From positions 1 to 6,373 of the forward strand of contig CANFSD010000103.1 in NCBI GenBank assembly GCA_947449515.1: a stretch of DNA of 6,373 bases, given 5' to 3'. Both the position numbers and the translations under genes were made by a program. Shown in pieces: positions 1-6,373 of this stretch (its first letter is position 1; the number at the start of each line of letters is the position of its first letter). The DNA is from Bacteroidota bacterium. GTDB taxonomy: Bacteria; Bacteroidota; Bacteroidia; UKL13-3. Under the pieces are notes generated by a model. That model was given only the letters and a program-made list of their open reading frames with translations, was not told the origin of the DNA and made no database searches.

Positions 1-303
1 ATCCCAATTAAAATGGCCGACAGAGCTGGTTTCAGCGGAAATGGATACCAAACAGCCGCTTTATATTTATACCGCGAAATCCCTAATAACTCCAAAACCA
101 CCAATGCCATAGCTATCAATTTGGCAAAAAATACTTTTGAAAAAATAGATACCCTGGCAAAACAACAATTTGCCATCAAATATCCTGCGCAAAACGCAAA
201 CCATTATACCAATATGAACAATAAAGAGCAGACATCTACTGTAATTTTTAGGATATTACTTTTGCTTGGTATGGCCCTGATTGTAGTTGCAGTGCAACCG
301 TAA
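1..303 (+). CDS. C-terminal part of an unrecognised protein with a terminal membrane segment (5' partial)
   Basis: The frame is open from the first base of the window and ends at TAA 301-303, giving 100 visible residues. The ATG at position 13 is probably internal, because the four codons before it (Ile-Pro-Ile-Lys) are in frame and no stop precedes them. The visible part has a soluble segment with Gly/Ser/Asn-rich and aromatic stretches (GFSGNGYQ, ALYLYREIP), a likely helix (about residues 33-60) and a polar linker. It ends in a hydrophobic stretch (about residues 81-98, VIFRILLLLGMALIVVAV) that would fit a single C-terminal membrane helix with only two residues after it. I do not recognise the family and assign no function. 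The lipoprotein gene follows 71 bp downstream on the same strand with no clear terminator between them, so co-transcription is possible. Confidence 0.6.
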   Translation: MPIKMADRAGFSGNGYQTAALYLYREIPNNSKTTNAIAINLAKNTFEKIDTLAKQQFAIKYPAQNANHYTNMNNKEQTSTVIFRILLLLGMALIVVAVQP

Positions 304-374
304 AACAATTGAGCATAAGCAAAAAAAATTGGGGCAAATCCTTACTTTTTATTTACTTGCTAAAAAAAATACAC

Positions 375-752
375 ATGCGCATTTTCATTCTTCTCCTTAT
401 TGGCAATATCATTTTGTTTTCTGCTTGTAAAAAAGACGACAAGGTTGAAGGTCCTACTATACAATATAAACTTAGTGGAAAATATTACCGCGATAGCGCC
501 CTCACCAATGATGGATACAAAGTATTGAACCTAAAAGAAGATGGCAACTATTGCTGGACCCGCGTAATTTTTGGATTGGACAGTAATTTCTGCTTTGGCA
601 GCTATAAACAAACCAGTGACACTTCCCTAATTTGGGATAATAACACAGTAGTTTATTTTAAAATCACGCCAATAGATACCATTCCTAAAGGCATTCAATT
701 GCAGGTGTTTTCTAGTCCTGCCATGCCCCCTCTTTACGGATTTGTAAAATAG
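375..752 (+). CDS. Small lipoprotein, probably surface-exposed, unknown function
   Basis: The protein has 125 residues from ATG 375. The first residues, MRIFILLLIGNIILFSAC, form a classic lipoprotein signal peptide: a basic start, a hydrophobic core and a lipobox ending at Cys18. The residues after the cysteine are KKDDK. This resembles the Lys-(Asp/Glu)2 type of lipoprotein export signal known to direct Bacteroidota lipoproteins to the cell surface. The mature part (about 107 residues) alternates short polar and aromatic/beta-like segments, for example LSGKYYRD, YKVLNLKEDGNY and FCFGSYKQTSD. This is vaguely like small lipocalin-type or other beta-barrel lipoproteins, but I cannot assign a family. 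It has two further cysteines, Cys60 and Cys73, which could form a disulfide. The frame can be extended upstream to TTG 309 (147 residues), but that would put an odd 22-residue extension before a perfect signal peptide, so ATG 375 is preferred. No Shine-Dalgarno is seen, only an A-rich stretch before the start. Confidence 0.75.
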   Translation: MRIFILLLIGNIILFSACKKDDKVEGPTIQYKLSGKYYRDSALTNDGYKVLNLKEDGNYCWTRVIFGLDSNFCFGSYKQTSDTSLIWDNNTVVYFKITPIDTIPKGIQLQVFSSPAMPPLYGFVK

Positions 753-758
753 AATGAT

Positions 759-795
759 AAATAAACCCTAAGCCAAACTGACTTGGGGTTTATTT
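759..795. terminator. Bidirectional hairpin terminator between convergent genes
   Basis: The arms 759-772 and 782-795 pair over 14 bp with a single T-G wobble (769-785 in plus-strand numbering), around a 9-nt loop (773-781). The core is CCCTAAG against CTTGGGG. On the plus strand the stem runs into TTTATTTTTAT, a good U-tract for the lipoprotein transcript, whose stop codon is 7 bp before the stem. On the minus strand the right arm also ends in a U-rich run (UUUAUUUAUCAUUC). The hairpin overlaps the last codons and the TAG stop (768-770) of the formate dehydrogenase catalytic subunit, so one element probably serves both convergent transcripts. Its function is inferred from structure and position. 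Confidence 0.75.
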
Positions 796-3509
796 TTATA
801 CTCGCCTTTGCTCTTTCTTATTTTTACGGATACCACTTTGTATTCTGGGCACAGTGCTTCAGAATCATGTTCATCGCTGGTAATTATATTGAGCATCAAT
901 TCAGGAAAATGAAAAGTGGTACTTAATATACCTTCGCGCACTTCATCAGAAACCTTTGCCTTAATATCTACCTTACCTCTTGGCGATTCCACACATACAA
1001 AATCTCCATCCTTTATTAAATTCTTGGAAGCATCATTTGGGTGAATTAACAATACATCCTCAGTAAGTATTTTAACATTATTGGTACGCCTGGTCATGGT
1101 ACCAGAATTATAGTGTTCCAATTCTCTATTGGTTGTAATAATATAGGGATACTCTTCCCCATTTTTTCTTATCTCACCAGATTCTTTCCAATCAAAATAA
1201 TGAAACTTTCCTTTACCTCTATTAAAGGCACCATCAATGTGCAAAATTTCCGTTCCAATGCCACCCGCTTTTACAGGCCATTGTTTACCATTTTCTCCAA
1301 GCTCATCCCATTTAACGCCAGCAAAAAATGGCACAATTTGAGCAATCTCTTTTAACATCTCATTGGCATCATAAGGCGCTTGGGTATAACCCATCTTATT
1401 CATGATGTCTACCAAAATCTGCCCATCGGTTTTTGTTCCTGGCAAAGGTTCTACCACTTGTTGTACCTTTTGAATTCTGCGCTCACCATTGGTAAAAGTT
1501 CCACTCTTTTCTAAAAACGAGGCACCAGGTAAAATAACAGTCGCATATTTTGCCGTTTCGGTCATAAACAATTCTTGCACCACCAATAATTCCAATTGCT
1601 CCATGGCGGCAATTACTTTATTGGTATTAGGGTCGGTTTGAACCACATCCTCTCCCATTAACCACATAGCCTTTAAATTACCTGCTATTGATGCTTCAAA
1701 CATTTCAGGAATTTTCAAGCCCTTGCTAAATGGAATTTTTGTGTGATAAAACGATTCGTATTTCTTATTTATTTCTGGATCATAAGCATCCAAATAGCCT
1801 GCACCTTGATGAGGCTGACAACCCATATCTGCAGCACCTTGTACATTGTTTTGTCCGCGCAAAGGATTTACCCCAACACCTCTCCTACCAATGTTTCCGG
1901 TAATCATTGCCAAATCAGAAATTAGCATAACGGTAAACGATCCTTGAGAATGTTCTGTTACACCCAATCCGTGAAACGACATAGCATTTTTTGCCTTGGC
2001 ATAGGCATGGGAGGCGGCTCGAACCAAGTCTTTTTCTACTCCGGTAATCGCAGCCAATTCATCCATATCTAATTGGAGAATTTGCTTGGAGAAATCATCA
2101 TAACCTTCTGTACTGTTTGCAATAAATTCTTTATCCGCCAAGCCATCAGAAATGATGTAATACAACATCATATTCAATAAGGCTACATTGGTGCCAGGCT
2201 TCAATTGTAAATGGTAAGTAGCGTATTTGGCAATCTCAATTTTACGAGGATCTATTACAATACTTGGTTTGCCCTTCATAGCAAACTGCTTCAATTTAGC
2301 TCCAGTTACAGGATGCGCATCTGTTGGGTTTGCGCCAATAACCATAATACAATCTGTATACTTTAAATCTATAATTGAATTAGTTGCTGCACCTGTTCCA
2401 AAAGCACGTTGCATGCCTAAGGCAGTTGGCGAATGACAAACCCTTGCACAACAATCAATATTATTGGTACCTACCACCGCACGGGTGAATTTTTGCATCA
2501 AATAATTTTCTTCATTCGTACATCTTGCCGAAGAAATTGCTGCAAAAGAATCTGGTCCGTTTTTCTTTAATATCTCCGTTAATTTACTTGAAATAAAATC
2601 GTAGGCCTCATCCCAAGTTGCAGGTTCTAACTGCCCATTGCGCCTTATTAAAGGTGTTTTTATTCTATCTGGATGCTTGTAAAAAGCAAAGGCAAATCGT
2701 CCTTTCAAACAAGTATGACCTTGGTTTACCTCCGCATTATACGGCGCTTGGATCGACTTAATACTACCAGATTTTACAGATACTTCTAAATTACAACCAA
2801 CACCACAATAGGTGCAAATGGTTCTTACTTTCTTATCTGCTACTATTGATTTTGATTCATATACATCGCTGATGGCAGAGGTAGGACAAGCCTGAGCACA
2901 CGCTCCACAACTTACACACGCAGATTCATTAAACGTGGTTTCTTGCCCTTTTACAATATGGCTATCAAAACCTCTTCCAGCCATACTCAATACAAATTGT
3001 CCTTGCACTTCATCACAAGCACGCACACACCTAAAACAATTGATACACTTAGAAAAATCAGATGTCATGTAAGGATGGCTCAAATCTTTCTTTCTATCCA
3101 AATGGTTCTTACCCGCAGGATAACGTACATCGCGCACACCCACCTGAGCTGCTACAGATTGTAACTCACAATTGTTATTTACTTCACAGGTTAAACAATC
3201 CAATGGATGGTCTGTAAGAACCAATTCTACTATATTTTTTCTAAGCTTCAATACGCGATCAGAACTAGGATAAATATACGAATTTGGCATTACTGGGGTA
3301 TGACAAGAGGCTTGTGTTTTCACTGGTCCATTTTCTGCCAATGCCACATCAACACTGCATACCCTACATGAACCGAACGGATCTAAATTGGGTGCATCAC
3401 ATAAAGTGGGCACCAAACTTTTACCTTTTATTCTGCGAACAAATGCAAGAATGGTTTCGCCATCTTGAATTTCAAAAGCTTCATTATCTATATAGGCAAT
3501 CTGACTCAT
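768..3509 (-). CDS. fdsA: NAD-dependent formate dehydrogenase, catalytic (alpha) subunit, cysteine type
   Basis: This 913-residue molybdopterin oxidoreductase oxidises formate to CO2 in the cytoplasm and passes electrons to the NuoEF-like partner encoded just upstream. In order it has: a NuoG-like N-terminal [2Fe-2S] domain (Cys37, 48, 51, 69); a His-Cys3 [4Fe-4S] site (His101, Cys105, 108, 114); two ferredoxin [4Fe-4S] motifs (Cys155/158/161/165 and Cys198/201/204/208); the Mo-proximal [4Fe-4S] motif CTYCGVGC with Cys232/235/239/267; the catalytic domain; and a C-terminal pterin-binding domain (about 785-895). Active-site residues match E. coli FdhF: the metal ligand is Cys358 (codon TGT) in CCARVCHSP where FdhF has selenocysteine, followed by His359. 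Lys269 (CLKGR) and Arg551 (NPLRGQNNVQG) correspond to FdhF Lys44 and Arg333. Length fits FdsA-type subunits (roughly 900-960 residues). ATG 3507-3509 lies 10 bp after the partner's stop. NuoG of complex I is unlikely given the intact formate dehydrogenase active site. The metal (Mo or W) cannot be told. Confidence 0.93.
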   Translation of the reverse strand: MSQIAYIDNEAFEIQDGETILAFVRRIKGKSLVPTLCDAPNLDPFGSCRVCSVDVALAENGPVKTQASCHTPVMPNSYIYPSSDRVLKLRKNIVELVLTDHPLDCLTCEVNNNCELQSVAAQVGVRDVRYPAGKNHLDRKKDLSHPYMTSDFSKCINCFRCVRACDEVQGQFVLSMAGRGFDSHIVKGQETTFNESACVSCGACAQACPTSAISDVYESKSIVADKKVRTICTYCGVGCNLEVSVKSGSIKSIQAPYNAEVNQGHTCLKGRFAFAFYKHPDRIKTPLIRRNGQLEPATWDEAYDFISSKLTEILKKNGPDSFAAISSARCTNEENYLMQKFTRAVVGTNNIDCCARVCHSPTALGMQRAFGTGAATNSIIDLKYTDCIMVIGANPTDAHPVTGAKLKQFAMKGKPSIVIDPRKIEIAKYATYHLQLKPGTNVALLNMMLYYIISDGLADKEFIANSTEGYDDFSKQILQLDMDELAAITGVEKDLVRAASHAYAKAKNAMSFHGLGVTEHSQGSFTVMLISDLAMITGNIGRRGVGVNPLRGQNNVQGAADMGCQPHQGAGYLDAYDPEINKKYESFYHTKIPFSKGLKIPEMFEASIAGNLKAMWLMGEDVVQTDPNTNKVIAAMEQLELLVVQELFMTETAKYATVILPGASFLEKSGTFTNGERRIQKVQQVVEPLPGTKTDGQILVDIMNKMGYTQAPYDANEMLKEIAQIVPFFAGVKWDELGENGKQWPVKAGGIGTEILHIDGAFNRGKGKFHYFDWKESGEIRKNGEEYPYIITTNRELEHYNSGTMTRRTNNVKILTEDVLLIHPNDASKNLIKDGDFVCVESPRGKVDIKAKVSDEVREGILSTTFHFPELMLNIITSDEHDSEALCPEYKVVSVKIRKSKGEYKNKPQVSLA

Positions 3510-3519
3510 ACTACTGTTT

Positions 3520-5172
3520 TTATGCTTGAAAATAAGGATTCAATTCTTCTGGGAAATAGTGCAATGCATTTCTAACCGGCAAAGGCAATCCACCACCTAA
3601 GGCACATAAAGAGCCTATCTCCATCGTACTTATTAAATCTTCAAAAAGTTCTCTATCAATTTTTTGTTCTTTGTTTTTTGCACCAGCTATCAGTTCATGG
3701 CCTCGGGTCGAACCAAGCCTGCATGGAAAACATTTACCGCAACTTTCATGTGCCGTAAACTGAAACAAATGTTCTACATAATCAATAATGGGGAAGTCAT
3801 TAGGCAAGCATACCACCGAAGCATGTCCCAATAAAAATTTCTCTGCAGCAAAGGTTTCAAAATCGATACTTAAACTATCAATTTTTGAAAGCGGCACCAA
3901 GCCACCTAATGGACCACCAATGTGCATCGCCTTTACCTTTGATTTAAATCCTTGACCCAATTCTTCAACAACAACTTTTAGTGGTGTTCCCATCTCCACC
4001 TCATAAATACCAGGTCTATTAAAAAAACCATCCAATGAAACCAATTTGGTCCCCGTAGATTTCCCTTTTCCTAAAGCGGCAAAAGTTGCACCGCCTTCTG
4101 CAATTATAAAGGGAATATTGGCAAGTGTTTCTACATTATTTACAACAGTTGGCTTGTTAAATAAACCATGTTGCGTTGGGTAAGGCGGCCTAACGCGCAC
4201 CTCTGGTCTTTGGCCTTCAATACTAGAAAGCAAAGCGGTTTCTTCACCACAGATATAAGCACCTTGCGCAGAAATCACTTTGAAATCAAATTGAAATCCT
4301 GAGCCTAAAATATCTTTCCCTAAAAATCCTTTTGCTTTAATTTCTGCAATGGCATCATGCGCATTTTTTATAGAAGCGGGGTATTCTGCACGAATATATA
4401 AAACCCCAAAATTGGCACCCATCATATAGCCACCAATAATCATTCCGAGTAAAACAGAATGAATTTGATGTTCCAGTAAATACCTGTCGCTGTAAGCACC
4501 CGGATCTCCTTCATCTGCATTACACACAATAAACTTTTGCTCACTGGCGGTGTTTTTTGCCGATTCTAATTTGAAACCAATTGGAAAACCTGCACCTCCA
4601 CGTCCGCGCAAACCAGCTGTTTTTAATTCTGCTAATAAAGCGTCTGGTGTTTGCTTTAATGCTTTTTCTAAAATTTTGTAATAGGCATCAATGCCAGGAA
4701 AATCAGCTGTAAGAATTTGTTTACCCAATGATCCTACAAAATACTTTTCTTGAAAAGGATAGCTTTCTTTTTTTATTTCATCAATATGATTTACAGCATC
4801 ACCTGAATAATTATTACCATTCACATGAAAGGCTGCATTCTCATGACATCTACCTAAACAGCACATTTCTCCAATTTCATTGGCCTCAAAATGCTGGTTT
4901 AATTTATCCTTTAAATCTTTTTGTTTACCAGAAGTTAAACAGGCGCTGCCATTGCATACATATACTTTTTTACCCTTGTTTTCTGGCCGTAAAAAATCAT
5001 AAAAGCTTGTTGTACCATAAACATTTGCCTCTCCAAATAAGAAGGCTTGTGCCAAGGCTTCTATATCTTCTTTATTAGGAGTTCCAGCTTGCTTGGCGCG
5101 CTCACCTAAGGCTTCAAACAGATTATTTTCCAACCCTTTTCTGCCAGAAAGTTCACTTAAATTATTCGACAT
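3520..5172 (-). CDS. fdsB: NuoE-NuoF fusion: NADH/FMN (beta) subunit of formate dehydrogenase
   Basis: This 550-residue protein is the electron-output half of the formate dehydrogenase and would reduce NAD+ through FMN. Residues 1-130 form a NuoE-like thioredoxin-fold domain with a complete [2Fe-2S] ligand set: CNGSAC (Cys73, 78) and CCLGRC (Cys105, 109). Residues from about 145 form a NuoF-like domain. This has the FMN/NADH glycine-rich motif GLRGRGGAGFP (188-197), NADEGDPGAYSDR (218-230), GAYICGEETALL (304-315), an SLBB-like segment (about 375-425), and the [4Fe-4S] motif ESCGKCFPCR with Cys478/481/484 plus Cys523. Relatives include FdsB, HndC and HydB-type flavoprotein subunits. No separate FdsG/NuoE gene is seen, so this N-terminal domain may do that job. 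It is first in a two-gene operon, with the catalytic subunit 10 bp downstream. The start is ATG 5170-5172, with no Shine-Dalgarno. NAD+ rather than NADP+ is assumed from the family. Confidence 0.92.
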   Translation of the reverse strand: MSNNLSELSGRKGLENNLFEALGERAKQAGTPNKEDIEALAQAFLFGEANVYGTTSFYDFLRPENKGKKVYVCNGSACLTSGKQKDLKDKLNQHFEANEIGEMCCLGRCHENAAFHVNGNNYSGDAVNHIDEIKKESYPFQEKYFVGSLGKQILTADFPGIDAYYKILEKALKQTPDALLAELKTAGLRGRGGAGFPIGFKLESAKNTASEQKFIVCNADEGDPGAYSDRYLLEHQIHSVLLGMIIGGYMMGANFGVLYIRAEYPASIKNAHDAIAEIKAKGFLGKDILGSGFQFDFKVISAQGAYICGEETALLSSIEGQRPEVRVRPPYPTQHGLFNKPTVVNNVETLANIPFIIAEGGATFAALGKGKSTGTKLVSLDGFFNRPGIYEVEMGTPLKVVVEELGQGFKSKVKAMHIGGPLGGLVPLSKIDSLSIDFETFAAEKFLLGHASVVCLPNDFPIIDYVEHLFQFTAHESCGKCFPCRLGSTRGHELIAGAKNKEQKIDRELFEDLISTMEIGSLCALGGGLPLPVRNALHYFPEELNPYFQA

Positions 5173-5326
5173 ATGTGCGAGATGATTAATTTTTGCTAGA
5201 ATTGCTACCCTAACAAATACAATGCAATGTAGGAAAAAGGAGGCTTTCCAATTGAAATTATGTAAACATTTTACCTAATTTTATAAATATGTGTATATTG
5301 TATCATACGGCTACCAATAAAAGAGT
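5173..5326. other. Divergent intergenic spacer between the formate dehydrogenase operon and the vWA gene
   Basis: This 154-bp AT-rich spacer must hold the promoters of two diverging transcription units, assuming neither is read from elsewhere. I see no perfect Bacteroidota TAnnTTTG -7 box on either strand. The nearest on the plus strand is TAATTTTA at 5276-5283 with TTG at 5252-5254 (21-nt gap). On the minus strand the best is TGTATTTG (5214-5221) without a well-placed -33 partner. Both are tentative. The spacer also contains AAAGGAGG (5236-5243), a strong Shine-Dalgarno-like string, followed after 8 nt by a nine-codon TTG-to-TAA frame (5252-5278). No operator palindrome is convincing. Confidence 0.4.
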
Positions 5327-6373
5327 TTGAAAAATAGTGTTCCCCATATACGCATAGTACTGATTTGCATGTTCTTACTTGCAAAATCAATTGCCTTTGC
5401 CCAAACCTATTTCGACCCCTCCCAATTGCATAATCCCAAAAAGTTTGGCCCAGCCGTTAAAGCCAAATTCAAAGAGAAATTTGTATACGAATACAAAGTT
5501 ACTCCCGGAAAACACGTGGTATTTTTAAAGAACGGTCTCCGAAGTTCAGATTTTATTGCACCACAATTATGGAAGAATATTCAAGATACCGTTTATCCAT
5601 ATAGGGTAGACATTGTTTATTCGCGCTACCCTGTTCACGACAGTATTTACAAAGAAATTTACCCCTTATTGTGTAACCGCTTATTGCATTTATTTGAGTT
5701 GGATGCCAGCCTAAACGACCCAGATTTTTCATGGAATACCATTTTGCAAACCCATATTGATAACGATGAACAGGTAAATACCCTTTTCCATGGAGTGGTT
5801 ATTTGGTATAGAACACCAGAAGAGGAAGCCCAACTTATAGAAACCAACGGAGAAAAAAATACAGATAAGGTTTCGGTTCGAACCGACAAAGGCGCGCAAG
5901 GGGGAATAAAAGAATTAAAAGAAGCCATTGAGTCTTTGAAACAAACTGATTTATTAGATGAACAAACCAAAAACGCCATTCAAAACAAACCCATTGATGT
6001 TCAAAAACAATTGATCAAAGAGCATTTGCAGGCAGCAATTGCAAAACCTTCCACCATTAAATTATCTGAAAGAACACCTTTAGAAATGTTTCAATTTAAA
6101 AGGCAGGTAAATGAATTTTTAAAAAACAATCCATTTACAGACAGTGTGGTTTGGAAAGTGATGGATAGACACCCCGAATGGGCAGATGCCTTGGTGGTAA
6201 ACGATTGGACGGGTAGTATGTATGGGTATGGAGCCCAAGTGGTGCATTGGCATTTATTAAATTACAAAAATTCTGGTATTCGTTTTATAAGCCTTTTTAA
6301 TGATGGAGACAACAAAACCAATGCAAATAAAATTATTGGCGAAACCGGTGGAATATATTCTGCAGAAGCAGCA
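5327..6373 (+). CDS. Secreted von Willebrand factor A-like protein (3' partial)
   Basis: The frame runs from an in-frame stop at 5318-5320 to the window edge without interruption, with 349 codons visible. TTG 5327-5329 is the preferred start. From there the protein has a proper Sec signal peptide: KNSVPHIR as basic region, a hydrophobic core IVLICMFLLAKSIAFA, and a likely cut after AFA before Gln26. The alternative ATG 5369 would leave only a stub of the signal. The mature part begins with a region I cannot assign (about 26-160). A charged, Gln/Lys-rich, probably helical insert follows (about 163-250), then a vWA-like domain from about residue 285. Its metal site is DWTGSM (Asp293, Thr295, Ser297), a variant of the usual DxSxS MIDAS motif, then LFNDGD (324-328), like the DG loop of vWA domains. 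The domain is cut off at the right edge, so its remaining metal ligands and the protein's length are unknown. vWA proteins usually bind protein partners; the partner here is unknown. Location is probably periplasmic or exported. Confidence 0.7.
   Translation, partial: MKNSVPHIRIVLICMFLLAKSIAFAQTYFDPSQLHNPKKFGPAVKAKFKEKFVYEYKVTPGKHVVFLKNGLRSSDFIAPQLWKNIQDTVYPYRVDIVYSRYPVHDSIYKEIYPLLCNRLLHLFELDASLNDPDFSWNTILQTHIDNDEQVNTLFHGVVIWYRTPEEEAQLIETNGEKNTDKVSVRTDKGAQGGIKELKEAIESLKQTDLLDEQTKNAIQNKPIDVQKQLIKEHLQAAIAKPSTIKLSERTPLEMFQFKRQVNEFLKNNPFTDSVVWKVMDRHPEWADALVVNDWTGSMYGYGAQVVHWHLLNYKNSGIRFISLFNDGDNKTNANKIIGETGGIYSAEAA

Noticed and set aside
343..350. TACTTTTT as a promoter -7 box for the lipoprotein gene
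   Set aside because: The only TTG nearby (329-331) is 11 nt away, too close for the usual -33/-7 spacing, and the final G is missing.
309..374. TTG 309 as the start of the lipoprotein
   Set aside because: It would add 22 residues ahead of a complete lipoprotein signal peptide that begins at ATG 375.
2436..2438. Selenocysteine at the active site
   Set aside because: The codon on the coding strand is TGT (Cys), not TGA.
4728..5078. A 116-codon plus-strand frame opposite the NuoE-like domain
   Set aside because: Its translation is rich in His, Tyr and Leu with no domain, and the opposite strand encodes conserved Fe-S motifs. It is a shadow, as are the shorter plus-strand frames opposite the alpha subunit.
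768..5172. Part of a complex I (nuoE-F-G) operon or a NAD-linked [FeFe]-hydrogenase
   Set aside because: The large subunit has the complete formate dehydrogenase active site (Cys358-His359, Arg551) and no H-cluster motifs. No other nuo genes adjoin it.
5214..5221. TGTATTTG as the -7 promoter box of the formate dehydrogenase operon
   Set aside because: It misses the key A of TAnnTTTG, and no TTG/TTTG lies at the expected distance on the minus strand.
5232..5249. Small inverted repeat GGAAA...TTTCC in the divergent spacer
   Set aside because: Only 5 bp of stem with an 8-nt loop and no U-tract; expected by chance in such DNA.
5659..5979. A 106-codon open frame on the minus strand inside the vWA-like gene
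   Set aside because: It lies antisense to a longer frame with a signal peptide and vWA motifs. Its Ser/Phe/Cys-rich translation looks like a reverse-strand shadow.

Overview
The window comes from a low-GC chromosome that looks like a member of the Bacteroidota. It is AT-rich, its genes lack Shine-Dalgarno sequences, one lipoprotein carries a Cys-Lys-Lys-Asp-Asp surface-export-like signal, and a cysteine-type, NAD-linked formate dehydrogenase of the NuoEF/NuoG-like kind is present. The phylum is inferred from these features. No rRNA or tRNA gene is present to fix it.

Layout. Positions 1-303 (+) hold the C-terminal end of an unrecognised protein that finishes in a membrane segment. Positions 375-752 (+) encode a small lipoprotein. 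Facing it on the minus strand is a two-gene operon, read from right to left: a NuoE-NuoF fusion (3520-5172), then 10 bp later a large molybdopterin catalytic subunit (768-3509). A 14-bp hairpin at 759-795 separates the convergent lipoprotein and dehydrogenase genes. It looks like a bidirectional terminator and it contains the last codons and the stop codon of the catalytic subunit. Right of the operon, a 154-bp AT-rich divergent spacer leads to a secreted von Willebrand A-like protein (5327 to beyond 6373, +). That gene appears to start at TTG and is cut by the window edge.

How the genes work together. The two minus-strand genes encode a soluble cytoplasmic formate dehydrogenase. Formate would be oxidised at a Mo/W-bis-pterin site with a cysteine ligand. 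Electrons would then pass through a chain of Fe-S clusters to FMN and NAD+ on the NuoF-like half; the reverse reaction, CO2 reduction, is possible in this family. The operon is compact. The FdsG (NuoE-like) role seems to be supplied by the N-terminal domain of the fusion, and no accessory genes such as the sulfurtransferase fdhD/fdsC or fdsD are in view. The flanking envelope genes (lipoprotein, vWA protein, C-terminally membrane-anchored protein) show no functional link to it.

I found no CRISPR array, mobile element, RNA gene or clearly novel multi-gene system. The points most worth a second look are the terminator embedded in a coding end, the TTG-initiated vWA gene with its variant metal-site motif, and the reduced two-gene formate dehydrogenase.
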